From an uncultured Selenomonadales bacterium (GTDB taxonomy: Bacteria; Bacillota; Negativicutes; Selenomonadales; Selenomonadaceae): DNA of 64,000 bases. Position numbers and translations under genes: made by a program. A model generated the notes under the pieces. That model saw nothing but the letters and a program-made list of their open reading frames with translations. It had not been told where the DNA came from and did not search any database. Below are positions 1-8,922 of this stretch, piece by piece. Location of the stretch: assembly GCA_946183785.1 (NCBI GenBank), contig CAMHCS010000004.1:36967-100966 (forward strand), given 5' to 3'. The stretch's first letter is position 1, and the number at the start of each line of letters is the position of its first letter.

Positions 1-1596
1 AACAGCGGCATGCGCGTTTACCATATCAAGGTGACGCTTTCTTCGAGCTGCGTGCTGAAATCGGCGCGCTCCTATATGGTAATGAACGCGCTCGACCAGC
101 TGGGCGAGGTCGTGAAATCTGTGCCGTCTGCGGAAGATCTTGAGCAGGAAAAATTCGAGAATTCTTTCGACGTCGTCGTTGTGACAGACGCCGAAATGAA
201 AGCCGTCGAAGAGGCGATGCTTGCCATTTCGGAAGTGGATTCGGCAGACATCACGGATGCGGCGGAAGAAATCAAGGCTTCTGAAGCCGCGCCTGCGGCG
301 GCTCCGGCTGCTGAAGCGGCTCCGGCTGCTGAAGCGGCTGCGCCTGCGGCGAACGTACCCGTGCCGGCCGCGCCGGCCGCGCCTGCTGCAAAACCTGTAG
401 CTGCGCCGCCCGCAAAGAAGCCTGCGGCGGACGCGAAGAAGCTCAAGAGCGGTCAGTCGGTTCGCGTGGATATCGAAAAACTCGATACGCTGATGAATCT
501 CATGGGAGAGCTGGTCATCAACAAGGTCCGTCTGGAACAGATCGGCACCACCCATCGCCTGACGGAGCTGACAGAGACGCTGGAGCAGATGGATCGCGTG
601 ACGACGGATCTGCAGACGGTCGTCATGAAGGTCCGCATGGTTCCTGTCGGCCAGGTGTTCAACCGCTTCCCGCGCATGGTCCGCGACCTCGCGAAGGAAC
701 TGGGCAAGGAACTGAACCTGACCATCGAGGGCGAAGAGACAGAACTCGACCGTACGGTTATCGACGAGATCGGCGATCCGATCATGCACCTTTTGCGCAA
801 CTCGCTCGACCATGGCCTCGAGCATCCGGACGATCGCGAGGCGAAAGGCAAGCCGCGCATCGGCGAGGTCGGCCTCATTGCGCGTCACGAGGGCAACAAC
901 GTCGTCATCATGGTTACGGACGACGGCAAGGGCATCGACGCCGATGTGATTCGCCGCAAGGCTGTCGAGAAGGGCATGATTTCGGAGGATGAGGCGAACA
1001 GCCTTGACGACGCCGACGCGGTGCGGCTGATTTTCCTGCCCGGTTTCTCCACGGCGGAAAAGATTACGGACGTTTCGGGGCGCGGCGTCGGCATGGACGT
1101 CGTTCGGAGCAAGATCGAGACGTTGGGCGGCCATGTGGACGTCGAGACGAAGATCGACGAGGGCAGCGTGTTCAAGATCAAGCTGCCGCTGACACTGGCC
1201 ATCATTCAGGCGCTCCTGGTCAAGGTGCAGGAAGAAATGTACGCGATTCCGCTGGGATCCATCGACAGCACCATCAACATTACGCAAGAGGATATCAAGA
1301 CGGTCCGCAACAAGGAAGTCATCGTTCTGCGCGGGCAGATTATCCCCATTATCCGCCTCGGCGACATGCTCAACGTGCCGCGTGTGCATGAGACGGATAG
1401 CGACGACATTTTCGTCGTCGTCGTCCATATCGGCGAGCGCAAGGCTGGCATCGTGGTCGACAATTTGATCGGCCAGCAGGAGATTGTCATCAAGACGCTC
1501 GGAAAGCTCCTGGCGGGGCTTAAGGTAATTTCCGGCGCGACGGTGCTCGGCGACGGACGCGTGGCGATGATTCTCGACGTCAGCGCGTTGATGTGA
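1..1596 (+). CDS. cheA: Chemotaxis histidine kinase CheA, 5' end outside window
   Basis: CheA autophosphorylates on ATP and passes phosphate to CheY in the receptor array. The frame is open from base 1 with no credible start, so the phosphorylated-His (P1) domain lies upstream of the window. Visible in order: a CheY-binding P2 domain (about residues 1-85), an Ala/Pro linker (about 95-145), the P3 dimerisation helices (about 150-215), the HATPase P4 domain with N-box LLRNSLDHGLE (near 265), G1 DDGKGID (near 307) and G2 GRGVGMDVV (near 360), then the CheW-like P5 domain to the stop. It heads a tight run with cheW, cheC and cheD in the same strand. Annotation is secure; only the N-terminus is missing. 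Confidence 0.97.
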   Translation, partial: NSGMRVYHIKVTLSSSCVLKSARSYMVMNALDQLGEVVKSVPSAEDLEQEKFENSFDVVVVTDAEMKAVEEAMLAISEVDSADITDAAEEIKASEAAPAAAPAAEAAPAAEAAAPAANVPVPAAPAAPAAKPVAAPPAKKPAADAKKLKSGQSVRVDIEKLDTLMNLMGELVINKVRLEQIGTTHRLTELTETLEQMDRVTTDLQTVVMKVRMVPVGQVFNRFPRMVRDLAKELGKELNLTIEGEETELDRTVIDEIGDPIMHLLRNSLDHGLEHPDDREAKGKPRIGEVGLIARHEGNNVVIMVTDDGKGIDADVIRRKAVEKGMISEDEANSLDDADAVRLIFLPGFSTAEKITDVSGRGVGMDVVRSKIETLGGHVDVETKIDEGSVFKIKLPLTLAIIQALLVKVQEEMYAIPLGSIDSTINITQEDIKTVRNKEVIVLRGQIIPIIRLGDMLNVPRVHETDSDDIFVVVVHIGERKAGIVVDNLIGQQEIVIKTLGKLLAGLKVISGATVLGDGRVAMILDVSALM

Positions 1597-1615
1597 TCGG
1601 AAGGGGGAATTAGCG

Positions 1616-2086
1616 ATGGCAAAAGAATTGATGACTGTGACGGAAGGCGAGACACAGGTCCAGGTCGTGGCCTTCAAGCTGCGCAAGGAAGAGTACGGCT
1701 TCAACATACTGAATGTGAAAGAAATCAAAGGGTTGACAGATATTACGCGAGTGCCCTTCGCGTCAGACTTTATCAAGGGCGTTATCAACCTGCGCGGTTC
1801 GGTGCTTCCTGTCATCGACCTGAAGAAGCGTCTTGGCCTTCAGGACATGGAGTATACGGACGACACGCGTATCGTCGTCGTGCGCGAGGACGATCTGGAG
1901 GTCGGTATGATTGTCGACGCGGTGACGGGCGTCATTACGCTGAACGGCGAGCATATCGACGCGGCAAAATCAGTGGATAATGAGAACAGCCGTTTTATCA
2001 CGGGCGTCGGCAAGGTGGAGGAGGAACGCCTGATTATCCTGCTGAATCTGGAGGCCATTATCGGGCTTCAGGACGAGATCAAGTGA
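1616..2086 (+). CDS. cheW: Chemotaxis coupling protein CheW
   Basis: A 156-residue single CheW/SH3-like domain protein that bridges chemoreceptors and the CheA P5 domain. The start has a good site (GGGGGAATTAGCG before ATG) 19 bases after the cheA stop. The core shows the family pattern: FKLRKEEYGFNILNVKEI near residue 20, RVPFASDFIKGVINLRGSVLPVIDL near 45-70 (in pieces), and a closing GVGKVEEERLIILLNLE. Length is typical. Its place between cheA and cheC matches Bacillus and Thermotoga type loci, so it is almost certainly the main coupling protein of this operon. Confidence 0.96.
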   Translation: MAKELMTVTEGETQVQVVAFKLRKEEYGFNILNVKEIKGLTDITRVPFASDFIKGVINLRGSVLPVIDLKKRLGLQDMEYTDDTRIVVVREDDLEVGMIVDAVTGVITLNGEHIDAAKSVDNENSRFITGVGKVEEERLIILLNLEAIIGLQDEIK

Positions 2087-2104
2087 CGAAAGCGAGGAGC
2101 AGCC

Positions 2105-2728
2105 ATGGCAATATCAGATGATATTTTGGAGCTGAGTCCTGTTCAGCTTGACGCCTTGCGGGAGATTGGCAACGTAGGCGCCGGAAATTCCGCGACGGCG
2201 TTGTCGCAGATTATCAATCACAGGATTGATATGAATGTGCCGCAGGTCTCCATCGTTCCGATCACGGAAGTGCCGGATCTCGTGGGCGGCCCTGACGTGA
2301 TGGTCGCGGGCGTATTCCTCCGCGTCTACGGCGCGGCGCCGAGCAATATTTTGTTCCTTCTGCCGCAGGAGAGCGCATTTTATCTTGTGGACATGATCCT
2401 GGGCAAGCCGCACGGAGAGACGAAGACTTTAGATTTCATGGATGAGTCCGCGTTGATGGAGATTGGCAATATTCTTGCAGGCGCATATTTGAACGCGCTT
2501 TTCAATCTGACGAAGCTGTCCCTGTTGCCGTCGATTCCTGCGCTGGCGATGGATATGGCGGGCGCGATCCTGTCCGTTGTATTAATTCAGCTCGGCCAGA
2601 TGGGCGATCATGCGCTTGTCATTGAGACGGAATTCCAGGCGGACGAGGACGGGATCAAGGGACATTTCTTCCTCGTACCGGATCCGGGTTCCCTCGATAC
2701 GATTCTGACGGCTGTGGGAGTGGGATAA
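2105..2728 (+). CDS. cheC: CheY-P phosphatase CheC
   Basis: A 207-residue CheC-family protein. Known members dephosphorylate CheY-P and bind CheD to tune receptor deamidation. Two copies of the family active-site pattern (acidic, then E-I-G-N) can be seen: LREIGNVGAGNSATALS near residue 20 and ALMEIGNILAGAYLNAL near residue 120, so both catalytic faces look intact, as in Thermotoga CheC. The start follows a GAGGAGCAGCC site. It is directly followed by cheD two bases downstream, which fits translational coupling of the two partners. Confidence 0.95.
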   Translation: MAISDDILELSPVQLDALREIGNVGAGNSATALSQIINHRIDMNVPQVSIVPITEVPDLVGGPDVMVAGVFLRVYGAAPSNILFLLPQESAFYLVDMILGKPHGETKTLDFMDESALMEIGNILAGAYLNALFNLTKLSLLPSIPALAMDMAGAILSVVLIQLGQMGDHALVIETEFQADEDGIKGHFFLVPDPGSLDTILTAVGVG

Positions 2729-2730
2729 AG

Positions 2731-3216
2731 ATGGCAGAACTGATCAAGGTCGGCATGGCTGACTACAAGGTCGGTCGTGCGCCAGCAATACTTATCAGCT
2801 ACGGCCTGGGATCCTGTATCGGGGTGTCGTTGTACGATCCGACGGCGAAAGTCGGGGGGCTTCTCCACATCATGCTGCCTGACAGCAGACAGTCGAGAAC
2901 GACTGAAAACCCGGCAAAATTCGCGGATACAGGGATGCCGCTTATGCTGAAGGACGTCCTGGCGCTCGGGGCCTCAAAAAGCCGTCTTGTTGCGAAGATG
3001 GCGGGCGGCGCGCAGATGTTCGCGTTTGCGAAGGCTACGGATATCATGAAGGTCGGACAGCGCAATGCCGATACTGTCAAGAGCATTCTGAAGGACATGG
3101 GCATTCGGCTGTTGGCGGAAGATACGGGTGAGAACTATGGCCGCACGGTGCAGATCAATCTGGAAAACGGGGTCTATACCGTGAAGACAATGGTAAAAGG
3201 TGAGAAGGATATTTAA
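2731..3216 (+). CDS. cheD: Chemoreceptor glutamine deamidase CheD
   Basis: A 161-residue CheD that deamidates receptor glutamines and is controlled by CheC. The nucleophile is Cys29 in YGLGSCIGV and the general base is His46 in GGLLHIML. The residue six before the cysteine, usually a catalytic Thr, is Ser23 here, a conservative change. Length matches the family. Its stop codon (TAA) is immediately followed by the GTG start of the next gene, so the operon continues without a gap. Confidence 0.95.
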   Translation: MAELIKVGMADYKVGRAPAILISYGLGSCIGVSLYDPTAKVGGLLHIMLPDSRQSRTTENPAKFADTGMPLMLKDVLALGASKSRLVAKMAGGAQMFAFAKATDIMKVGQRNADTVKSILKDMGIRLLAEDTGENYGRTVQINLENGVYTVKTMVKGEKDI

Positions 3217-4203
3217 GTGAGCGAAGAGGATCGTATAGAGATTCCTGACGAGACGGCGGAGGCTGTTGCGGCGCAGGAACCGGACGCTGCGTCCGCATCC
3301 GGGGCGCAATCGGAGCCGGGAACAGAAGCGGCTGCAGAGGTCGAGCTTTCAAGACCGCCGGGCGAGGAAGATCCTCCGGAGGCGGAAGCGGCGGAGGGCG
3401 GTCTGACACACGGGTTGAGCGGCGCCACGCTGGAAGCGATGTCCCGGACAGATCCTCAGTCTGTGGCGAAGGCCGAAGCGGAAAGAACGAAATGGGAACG
3501 CCGGAGAGCTGAAGTACGCGAGCGTTTTGCCCGCTGGTACAGCCTGTATATGGCGGACGGCGGATTCAAACTTGGGATTTCTCTCGTGACGGCGGTCATA
3601 GCCGCCGCAATTATTGTGATTGCGGGCATTTTTTCGGATCGTCAGCTTGGCGTCGTTTTTTGGCGCGCGGTTATTGGTTTTTTTGTGTCCGGCGTTTTTA
3701 TGGGCGGCGTGCTGTATTGGCTCGATCGAATCGGGATCCCGCTGTTTATCTCAAAGCATGAAGAACAGATCCAGATGGAATGGCTGAGCGAGGCGGAGGA
3801 ATCAGCCGACGAGGGAGAACAGGCGGAATCCGGCGAGGAGGCTGCGGAAGAAGAAACGACCTCCGAAGAAGATATGGAAGAGCTCATGCCGCAGGAGGGG
3901 GACGAAGCCCCGACGGAAGGGACGGAGAGCCCGGAGACAGCACAGAGCGGCGGGGAAGAAGAGACGGCGGAGCAAGGAGAAAATGGCGCGGCGCAGACAG
4001 AAAACGCCGAGTCGGGCGACGAATCTTCGCAGGAGAATTCGGAAGCGGAGGAACGGCAGGAGGATATGGGCGGCTTGGAAGACGCCGTCCTGGATGATGC
4101 ATTCTCTTCCGAAGGCGCGGACGAGGATGAAAACGCGGAGCCTCCGACATTTGCGCCGATGACGGCAGATAATCTCGAAACGCTTAACGTGCCGGAAGCT
4201 TGA
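3217..4203 (+). CDS. Acidic two-pass membrane protein of the motility operon, unknown function
   Basis: Not recognised as a named family. It starts with GTG directly after the cheD stop, the Shine-Dalgarno AAAGGTGAGAAGG lying inside cheD. The 328 residues contain an acidic N-terminal third, a basic stretch (about 85-108), two hydrophobic segments (about 118-135 and 145-168), and a very Glu/Asp/Ser-rich tail of about 150 residues that looks disordered. The topology suggests both acidic arms on the same side of the membrane. Position between cheD and sigma-28 is suggestive of a motility or chemoreceptor-array role, but that is inference only. It is one of three uncharacterised proteins in this operon region. 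Confidence 0.8.
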   Translation: MSEEDRIEIPDETAEAVAAQEPDAASASGAQSEPGTEAAAEVELSRPPGEEDPPEAEAAEGGLTHGLSGATLEAMSRTDPQSVAKAEAERTKWERRRAEVRERFARWYSLYMADGGFKLGISLVTAVIAAAIIVIAGIFSDRQLGVVFWRAVIGFFVSGVFMGGVLYWLDRIGIPLFISKHEEQIQMEWLSEAEESADEGEQAESGEEAAEEETTSEEDMEELMPQEGDEAPTEGTESPETAQSGGEEETAEQGENGAAQTENAESGDESSQENSEAEERQEDMGGLEDAVLDDAFSSEGADEDENAEPPTFAPMTADNLETLNVPEA

Positions 4204-4252
4204 GACAGGGAACGGCCGATGAGGTCGGAGGGGAAAGGAGGGACGGCTTTCA

Positions 4253-5008
4253 ATGGAAGCGAAGCTCAGCGAGCAGGAAAGCGAGTCCCTTTGGAAAGAA
4301 TACGCGAAGAACCATACGAAAGCAATCAGGGATCGGCTGGTAGAGAATTATCTTCCGCTTGTCAACATTATCGCCGGGCGGATTGCTATTAGCCTGCCCT
4401 CGCATATCGATCGCGACGATTTAATCAGCAGCGGCTTCTTTGGCCTTTTGGACGCGGTCGAACGGTACGACCATAAACGGCAGAACAAATTTGAAACGTA
4501 TGCGGGAGTTCGTATACGCGGCGCGATGATCGATTATCTTCGCTCAAAGGATTGGCTTCCCATTTCCATGCGGCAGAAAATACGGTCGTATGAAAACTGT
4601 GTCAGCCAGCTGGAGGGGACGCTGGGGCGGAGCGCGACGGACGAGGAAATCGCCGAAGCGATGGGCGTCAGCATCGATGAATTTACAAAGGTCGTGACGC
4701 AGCTTAATGTCGCGACGATAATCCCGCTTGACGAATATATGCGCGCGGAGACTGCGATGAACGCCGTTCCGTCTCCGCAGGAAACGATTGAAAAACAGGA
4801 GCGTCAGGAGACGCTGGCGAAAGCCATCGAGCGCTTGCCGGAGAGAGAACGGCATGTCGTCTCGCTGTATTACCATGAAGAGCTGACGATGAAAGAGATA
4901 AGCCTCGTTCTTGGGATTTCGGAGGCGCGCGTTTGCCAGCTTCATACAAAGGCTATTTTTCGGTTGCGGGGTTATCTGGCTCGCGAAAAGGCAAACTTGG
5001 TCGGCTGA
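4253..5008 (+). CDS. fliA: Flagellar/motility RNA polymerase sigma factor, sigma-28 (FliA/SigD/WhiG family)
   Basis: A 251-residue alternative sigma factor that directs transcription of late flagellar and chemotaxis genes. Region 2 is clear (VENYLPLVNIIAGRI ... DRDDLISSGFFGLLDAVERY, residues about 28-70), followed by FETYAGVRIRGAMIDYLRS near 85-103. Region 3 carries SMRQKIRSYENCVSQLEG, and region 4 the LPERERHVVSLYYHEELTMKE helix-turn-helix near 200-240. It lies in the che operon in the same place as sigD in Bacillus. Length is typical. It should control genes elsewhere; I found no convincing TAAA-N15-GCCGATAA promoter in this window. Confidence 0.95.
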   Translation: MEAKLSEQESESLWKEYAKNHTKAIRDRLVENYLPLVNIIAGRIAISLPSHIDRDDLISSGFFGLLDAVERYDHKRQNKFETYAGVRIRGAMIDYLRSKDWLPISMRQKIRSYENCVSQLEGTLGRSATDEEIAEAMGVSIDEFTKVVTQLNVATIIPLDEYMRAETAMNAVPSPQETIEKQERQETLAKAIERLPERERHVVSLYYHEELTMKEISLVLGISEARVCQLHTKAIFRLRGYLAREKANLVG

Positions 5009-5027
5009 GGCGTAAAGGGGGATACAC

Positions 5028-6719
5028 ATGGCGGAAGGATTGAAAAGCGCGACAGTCGGCGGCCGGGAGGCCGGTTATCTTTTCGAGTTCAAGCCGGATG
5101 GTGTATTTCTTACAGTGTATCCGGTAGACGACAGCGGTATGCTCTTTGAGCTGTCGGATATGCGGCAGATTTTAAAAGAATATGGCGTAATGGATTACGA
5201 TATGGGGGATCTGGCTCACGCCGTACGGGCGGCGGACGGAAAGCCCTGCCTTCTGGCGAAGACCTTTGAGGCGTCGATTGCGCCTCAGGCTTCGGCGGAG
5301 AAGAGCGTCGAAGGAACGCAGCCGTCGGCGCCCGCGGAGCAACCGACGAAACAACAATCGGTCATGAAGTTCCAGATCGAGGTCTCCAAAGACAGAATGA
5401 CGGCCACGCTGAAGATTGACCGTCAGCCGGGGCAGATTCCGCCGACCAAGGAAGATGTCCTGGCGGAACTGGAAGCAAGGCGCATCATCTTCGGTATTGA
5501 CGAGGCGGCTATCGAGAGCGTCCTCGAGCACGGCTCTCAGGTCGTCGTCGCACGGGGGAAACAGCCGGAGGCCGGCAAGGATGCGGTGGTCGTCCCTAAA
5601 TTCGACGCGTCGCAAAAAGGCAAAATGGCGGTCGATAAGTACGGCAGGGTCGATTATAAAAATATGAACCTGTTCCTCATCGCGAAAAAAGGCGACGTAA
5701 TCGCGGAACGAATTCCGCATACGATGGGCGTAGAGGGTACCAATATATTCGGCGACATGATCAAGCCGAAGCCCGGAAAGCCGAAGCCGGTACCTGCCGG
5801 GAAAAACACGGAAATCAAGGATGAGAATTTTGTCGTCGCCGCGATAGACGGGCAAATCATCGAGGCGAACAATAAGTTCAGCATCGATCCGCGCCTTGAG
5901 ATCCGGGGCGACGTCGGCGTCGGGACGGGCAATATCGATTTTATCGGCGCGGTGGACATCAGCGGCAGCGTACAGCAGGGCTTTTCCGTCAAAGCGACCG
6001 GCAACGTCGAAATCAAAGGCGGCGTCAACGGCGGAACCGTGGAAGGCTACAACGTCTTCATCAAGGGCGGTATTATCGGTGTGGACGGCAAGGGCAAGGT
6101 CGTGGCGGAAGAGGACGTGCAGGCGGCTTTTGTCGAGAACGGGTCAATCGAGGCCGGAGCCGTCATTACGATTACGGACGTGGCTCTCCATTCCGACCTT
6201 CGGGCAGGAATCCGGATCGTGGTCGAAGGCAAGCGGGGTCTGGTAACGGGCGGTTATCTGGCGGCGGGCGAGGAAATCCGCGCAAAGGTAATCGGAAATC
6301 CCGCGCTGGTCGCGTCACGGCTCGTCGTCGGCGTGAACCCGAGTCTCCAGAAAAAATATCAGGAAGCCTGCAAAGACTATTCCGAGTCGAAAAAGAAGCT
6401 GCAGCAGCTTACGCAGGCGCTCAATACGCTGGGAAAGATTGACGTTTCCATGTTGCCGCCGCAGCGCGCGGAGCAGATCGCGCAGCTGACGCGTTCCCAG
6501 TTTCCGCTGGCGGGACGGGTGGAGCGCGCCGAGCGGCTGATCAGAGAATTGGAAGAGCAGATCGCGCAAATGAAGAATGGGCGTATTTGCGTTTCGGATC
6601 GCGTTTATCCGGGGCAGAAGCTCATCGTCAATTCCGTCGTCAAGCAAATCCAGACGGAGGAACAGCATTGCACCTTCCGGGTGGAAGAAGATGAGGTCCG
6701 AGTCGGGCCGTATGAGTAA
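5028..6719 (+). CDS. FapA/DUF342-family polymerising protein
   Basis: A 563-residue protein of the DUF342 (flagellar assembly protein A) family. Residues about 1-110 form a separate N-terminal domain, followed by the DUF342 part with a right-handed beta-helix-like run of Gly/Val repeats (about 290-460, e.g. GNVEIKGGVNGGTVEGYNV). A C-terminal coiled coil lies at about 445-530 (KKYQEACKDYSESKKKLQQL), then a short beta tail. Family members occur in flagellar and chemotaxis loci of Firmicutes and Vibrio, with roles in flagellar placement or assembly. It sits right after sigma-28 with a 19-base gap and good RBS (AAAGGGGGATACAC). Confidence 0.88.
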   Translation: MAEGLKSATVGGREAGYLFEFKPDGVFLTVYPVDDSGMLFELSDMRQILKEYGVMDYDMGDLAHAVRAADGKPCLLAKTFEASIAPQASAEKSVEGTQPSAPAEQPTKQQSVMKFQIEVSKDRMTATLKIDRQPGQIPPTKEDVLAELEARRIIFGIDEAAIESVLEHGSQVVVARGKQPEAGKDAVVVPKFDASQKGKMAVDKYGRVDYKNMNLFLIAKKGDVIAERIPHTMGVEGTNIFGDMIKPKPGKPKPVPAGKNTEIKDENFVVAAIDGQIIEANNKFSIDPRLEIRGDVGVGTGNIDFIGAVDISGSVQQGFSVKATGNVEIKGGVNGGTVEGYNVFIKGGIIGVDGKGKVVAEEDVQAAFVENGSIEAGAVITITDVALHSDLRAGIRIVVEGKRGLVTGGYLAAGEEIRAKVIGNPALVASRLVVGVNPSLQKKYQEACKDYSESKKKLQQLTQALNTLGKIDVSMLPPQRAEQIAQLTRSQFPLAGRVERAERLIRELEEQIAQMKNGRICVSDRVYPGQKLIVNSVVKQIQTEEQHCTFRVEEDEVRVGPYE

Positions 6720-6744
6720 GCCTTGAAATCGGGAGGCGAAGAAC

Positions 6745-7071
6745 GTGGCTATGGATATCAATCCGATCAGTCTTCAGATGGTCGTGCCGCGGGCGACGGA
6801 CGCCGGGCAGGTGCAGCATAATCTGAACCAGCAGCCGAACATGCAGCAGGATTTCGCGATGATGCGCGAGCAGGCGGAAGTCAAGACGAGGATGGAAACG
6901 GTTCAGACCCGCGACAATCCCGAGGATGGACGCATTAAGGACGATCCGGAGCGCCAGTCGCGGGGCGGCGGCTATTCCGGCGGCGGAGGAAAACGTCGGC
7001 AGCGCGACGAGGACGAAGATCGTCCGGCCATCGACCTTTTGCGCGGCCACAATATTGATATTTCACTTTGA
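6745..7071 (+). CDS. Small charged protein at the end of the motility operon, unknown function
   Basis: Codes 108 residues, starting at ATG after a GGGAGGCGAAGAACG site. The N-terminal 50 residues are Gln/Met/Asn rich (QHNLNQQPNMQQDFAMMREQ) and probably helical. The remainder has a Gly-rich patch followed by a basic-acidic run (KRRQRDEDEDR). No domain recognised. The N-terminal MAMDINPISLQMVVPRATDA is reminiscent of small orphan proteins at the ends of flagellar operons. It is the last gene before the terminator at 7083-7145 and so probably ends the che transcript. Confidence 0.75.
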   Translation: MAMDINPISLQMVVPRATDAGQVQHNLNQQPNMQQDFAMMREQAEVKTRMETVQTRDNPEDGRIKDDPERQSRGGGYSGGGGKRRQRDEDEDRPAIDLLRGHNIDISL

Positions 7072-7082
7072 GAGCAAGAAAC

Positions 7083-7145
7083 GGCAGACGGGAGAGGTAT
7101 GCGCGTCCTGCGAGTGTGCGCGTTCGCGTCTGCCTCTTTTTTTGA
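7083..7145 (+). terminator. Rho-independent terminator of the che/fliA operon
   Basis: GGCAGACG (7083-7090) pairs with CGTCTGCC (7127-7134), with an inner GCGCG/CGCGT helix, followed by a T-rich run. It separates the motility operon from the next gene. Confidence 0.85.
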
Positions 7146-7163
7146 TTCTGATTGGGAGCTAGT

Positions 7164-8801
7164 ATGGCGACGGAAATTTTAGGGTTCCTCATCATCGTGG
7201 GGATATTGATCGTGTTCATCGTGCGGCGCGATCTTTGGAACGGATCGGCTTCCTCCAGCAAGGCGGAGGAAGTCGAAGAGGCGTCGGTGAAGATGCGCCT
7301 CCAGATGGAACATTCCGCAGACGCGATCATCACGCGCATGGAATCGCATATTCATCAGCTGGAAAACCTTGTGGCGGCAGCGGACGAGCGTGCGAGAGTG
7401 TTGGAACAGCAGCTGGCGGCGGTGCGCGAAGATCAGGAGCGGGCGCAGCGGAAAGCAGAGCAGGAATTCGCGGCTATGCGCGCCGCGCAGCAGGCTTCGT
7501 ATTATCCGCCGCGGGAAGGCGCGTATCCGGCTGGTTACGGCGACGAAATGCGGCGGCAGTCGTGGGGCGAACGGGAGGACTATCGGGCGCGCATGACGAG
7601 GCCGCAGTATTCGATGCAGCCTATCGGGGGAGTCTCGTCCGTGCACAGGCCGGAATATTCCATGAGGGATCGGCCGGACATGCGCGGCCGGGACGACGGT
7701 TTTGCCGAAGCTTTGTCGGCGTCGATGTACGCGGCGCAGCATACTTACGGAAACTTGCCGCAGGGCGAGCCGACTGCTTATTATGAAGGGGCGCGTGCAC
7801 GCCGTTATCCTGAGAGATATGAGACGGCGGCATATCCGGCGGAGCCGGCTTCGCCGACGGAGACTTGGGAGCAGTACGTAGAGGAGCCGCGGCGCGCCGC
7901 ATTGCCGAGAGACGATCGCACGTACCAGCGGGCGGCCGCAGTGCCGGCCGAGATGGTGGCGGAGGAAACCCCGGCGGTCATCGTAGATTCGCACATGACG
8001 GAGAGACACGACGATTACTGGCATGAGGAGCCGGAGGAGGAAGGACCGGCATTCTCGCAGGAGCAGCTGGAAGAGCTCGCGAAAACGCCGGCGGAGGTCG
8101 TCGTTTCCTCCAGCGTGGCGGACGTGGTCGATTTGCCGATGGAACAGGAGGACGCGCACGCCTTCGCGGAAGCGGAAGGCTCGGAAGAAAACGAGCCGGC
8201 TTTTGATGAAGCGGAGGCTGCGGAAGAAGGCGCGCAAGCATTCACGGAAGCGGAAGACGCGGATGCGTCGGAAAAAGCTCGCATTTATGCGGCCCCGGAT
8301 GAAGCTGATGTTTCAGCGGAGGAGGACGCGCCGGATTTGAAGCCGGAAGAGGAGCCCGAGATATCGGACGATTTGGATTCGGGCGAAGAAGATCGTCGGC
8401 TTGAACTTGCAGATGAGGAACCGGCGGAGTTTGCGAAGAAGGAAGAAACGCTTCAGGCGTACGCCGGGGAAGCGGCGGAGCCGTCGATCGGCGACGAAGA
8501 GCAGCAGGGCGAAGCGCCTTTTGCACGATGGGACGAAGCTGCCCAGGACGGAGTTTGGTCCGGCGAGGAGGAAAGCGAAGAGCCCGTGGACAGCGTCGAT
8601 GAGGAGACGGAGATTTCCGCACGTGAAGTACAGTCCGCAGTCGTAAATTCCGATTCGTCGTCTCCGGCGCAGCGCGCGCGGGAGCTTTTGGCGCAGGGCA
8701 TGGATCCCCAGGACGTAGCGCGGGAAACGGGCATGGGCCGGGGCGCCGTCGAACTGCTCGCGCAGATGGTGAAGAGCAAAAGCAAGCCGCAGGAAGATTG
8801 A
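7164..8801 (+). CDS. Membrane-anchored acidic coiled-coil protein in the SwrB position (DUF6115-like)
   Basis: 545 residues if started at ATG 7164, chosen because GGGAG at 7154-7158 is a proper Shine-Dalgarno for it; a TTG at 7152 would include that site. Visible: a transmembrane helix (about residues 4-22), a coiled coil (about 45-105), a long Arg/Tyr/Pro-rich then Glu-rich low-complexity middle (about 110-485), and a compact C-terminal helix-turn-helix-like segment (ARELLAQGMDPQDVARETG...GAVELL). Bacillus has swrB (small, one TM plus coiled coil) downstream of sigD, and DUF6115 proteins share this terminal HTH-like motif. Family call and role in motility are inference; the architecture is seen. 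Confidence 0.75.
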   Translation: MATEILGFLIIVGILIVFIVRRDLWNGSASSSKAEEVEEASVKMRLQMEHSADAIITRMESHIHQLENLVAAADERARVLEQQLAAVREDQERAQRKAEQEFAAMRAAQQASYYPPREGAYPAGYGDEMRRQSWGEREDYRARMTRPQYSMQPIGGVSSVHRPEYSMRDRPDMRGRDDGFAEALSASMYAAQHTYGNLPQGEPTAYYEGARARRYPERYETAAYPAEPASPTETWEQYVEEPRRAALPRDDRTYQRAAAVPAEMVAEETPAVIVDSHMTERHDDYWHEEPEEEGPAFSQEQLEELAKTPAEVVVSSSVADVVDLPMEQEDAHAFAEAEGSEENEPAFDEAEAAEEGAQAFTEAEDADASEKARIYAAPDEADVSAEEDAPDLKPEEEPEISDDLDSGEEDRRLELADEEPAEFAKKEETLQAYAGEAAEPSIGDEEQQGEAPFARWDEAAQDGVWSGEEESEEPVDSVDEETEISAREVQSAVVNSDSSSPAQRARELLAQGMDPQDVARETGMGRGAVELLAQMVKSKSKPQED

Positions 8802-8826
8802 CAGCGCTTTTGAGCATCGCTATAAT
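8798..8826 (+). promoter_or_regulatory. Consensus sigma-A promoter for the tRNA-Pro/Arg pair
   Basis: TTGACA (8798-8803), 17-base spacer, TATAAT (8821-8826): perfect consensus. The TGA stop of the upstream gene (8799-8801) is inside the -35 hexamer. Confidence 0.9.
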
Positions 8827-8842
8827 ATATTCGTATCATTTT

Positions 8843-8919
8843 CGGGGCATAGCTCAATTTGGTAGAGCACCTGCTTTGGGAGCAGGGGGTCGCAGGTTCA
8901 AATCCTGTTGCTCCGACCA
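8843..8919 (+). tRNA. tRNA-Pro (UGG)
   Basis: A 77-base cloverleaf with encoded CCA. Acceptor CGGGGCA (8843-8849) pairs with TGCTCCG with one G-U pair. The anticodon stem CCTGC/GCAGG encloses loop TTTGGGA, giving anticodon UGG. The T-loop GTTCAAATC is standard. Confidence 0.97.
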
Positions 8920-8922
8920 TTC

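Noticed and set aside
280..430. Ala/Pro-codon repeats in cheA as a possible repeat element
   Set aside because: They encode the flexible linker between the P2 and P3 domains of CheA.
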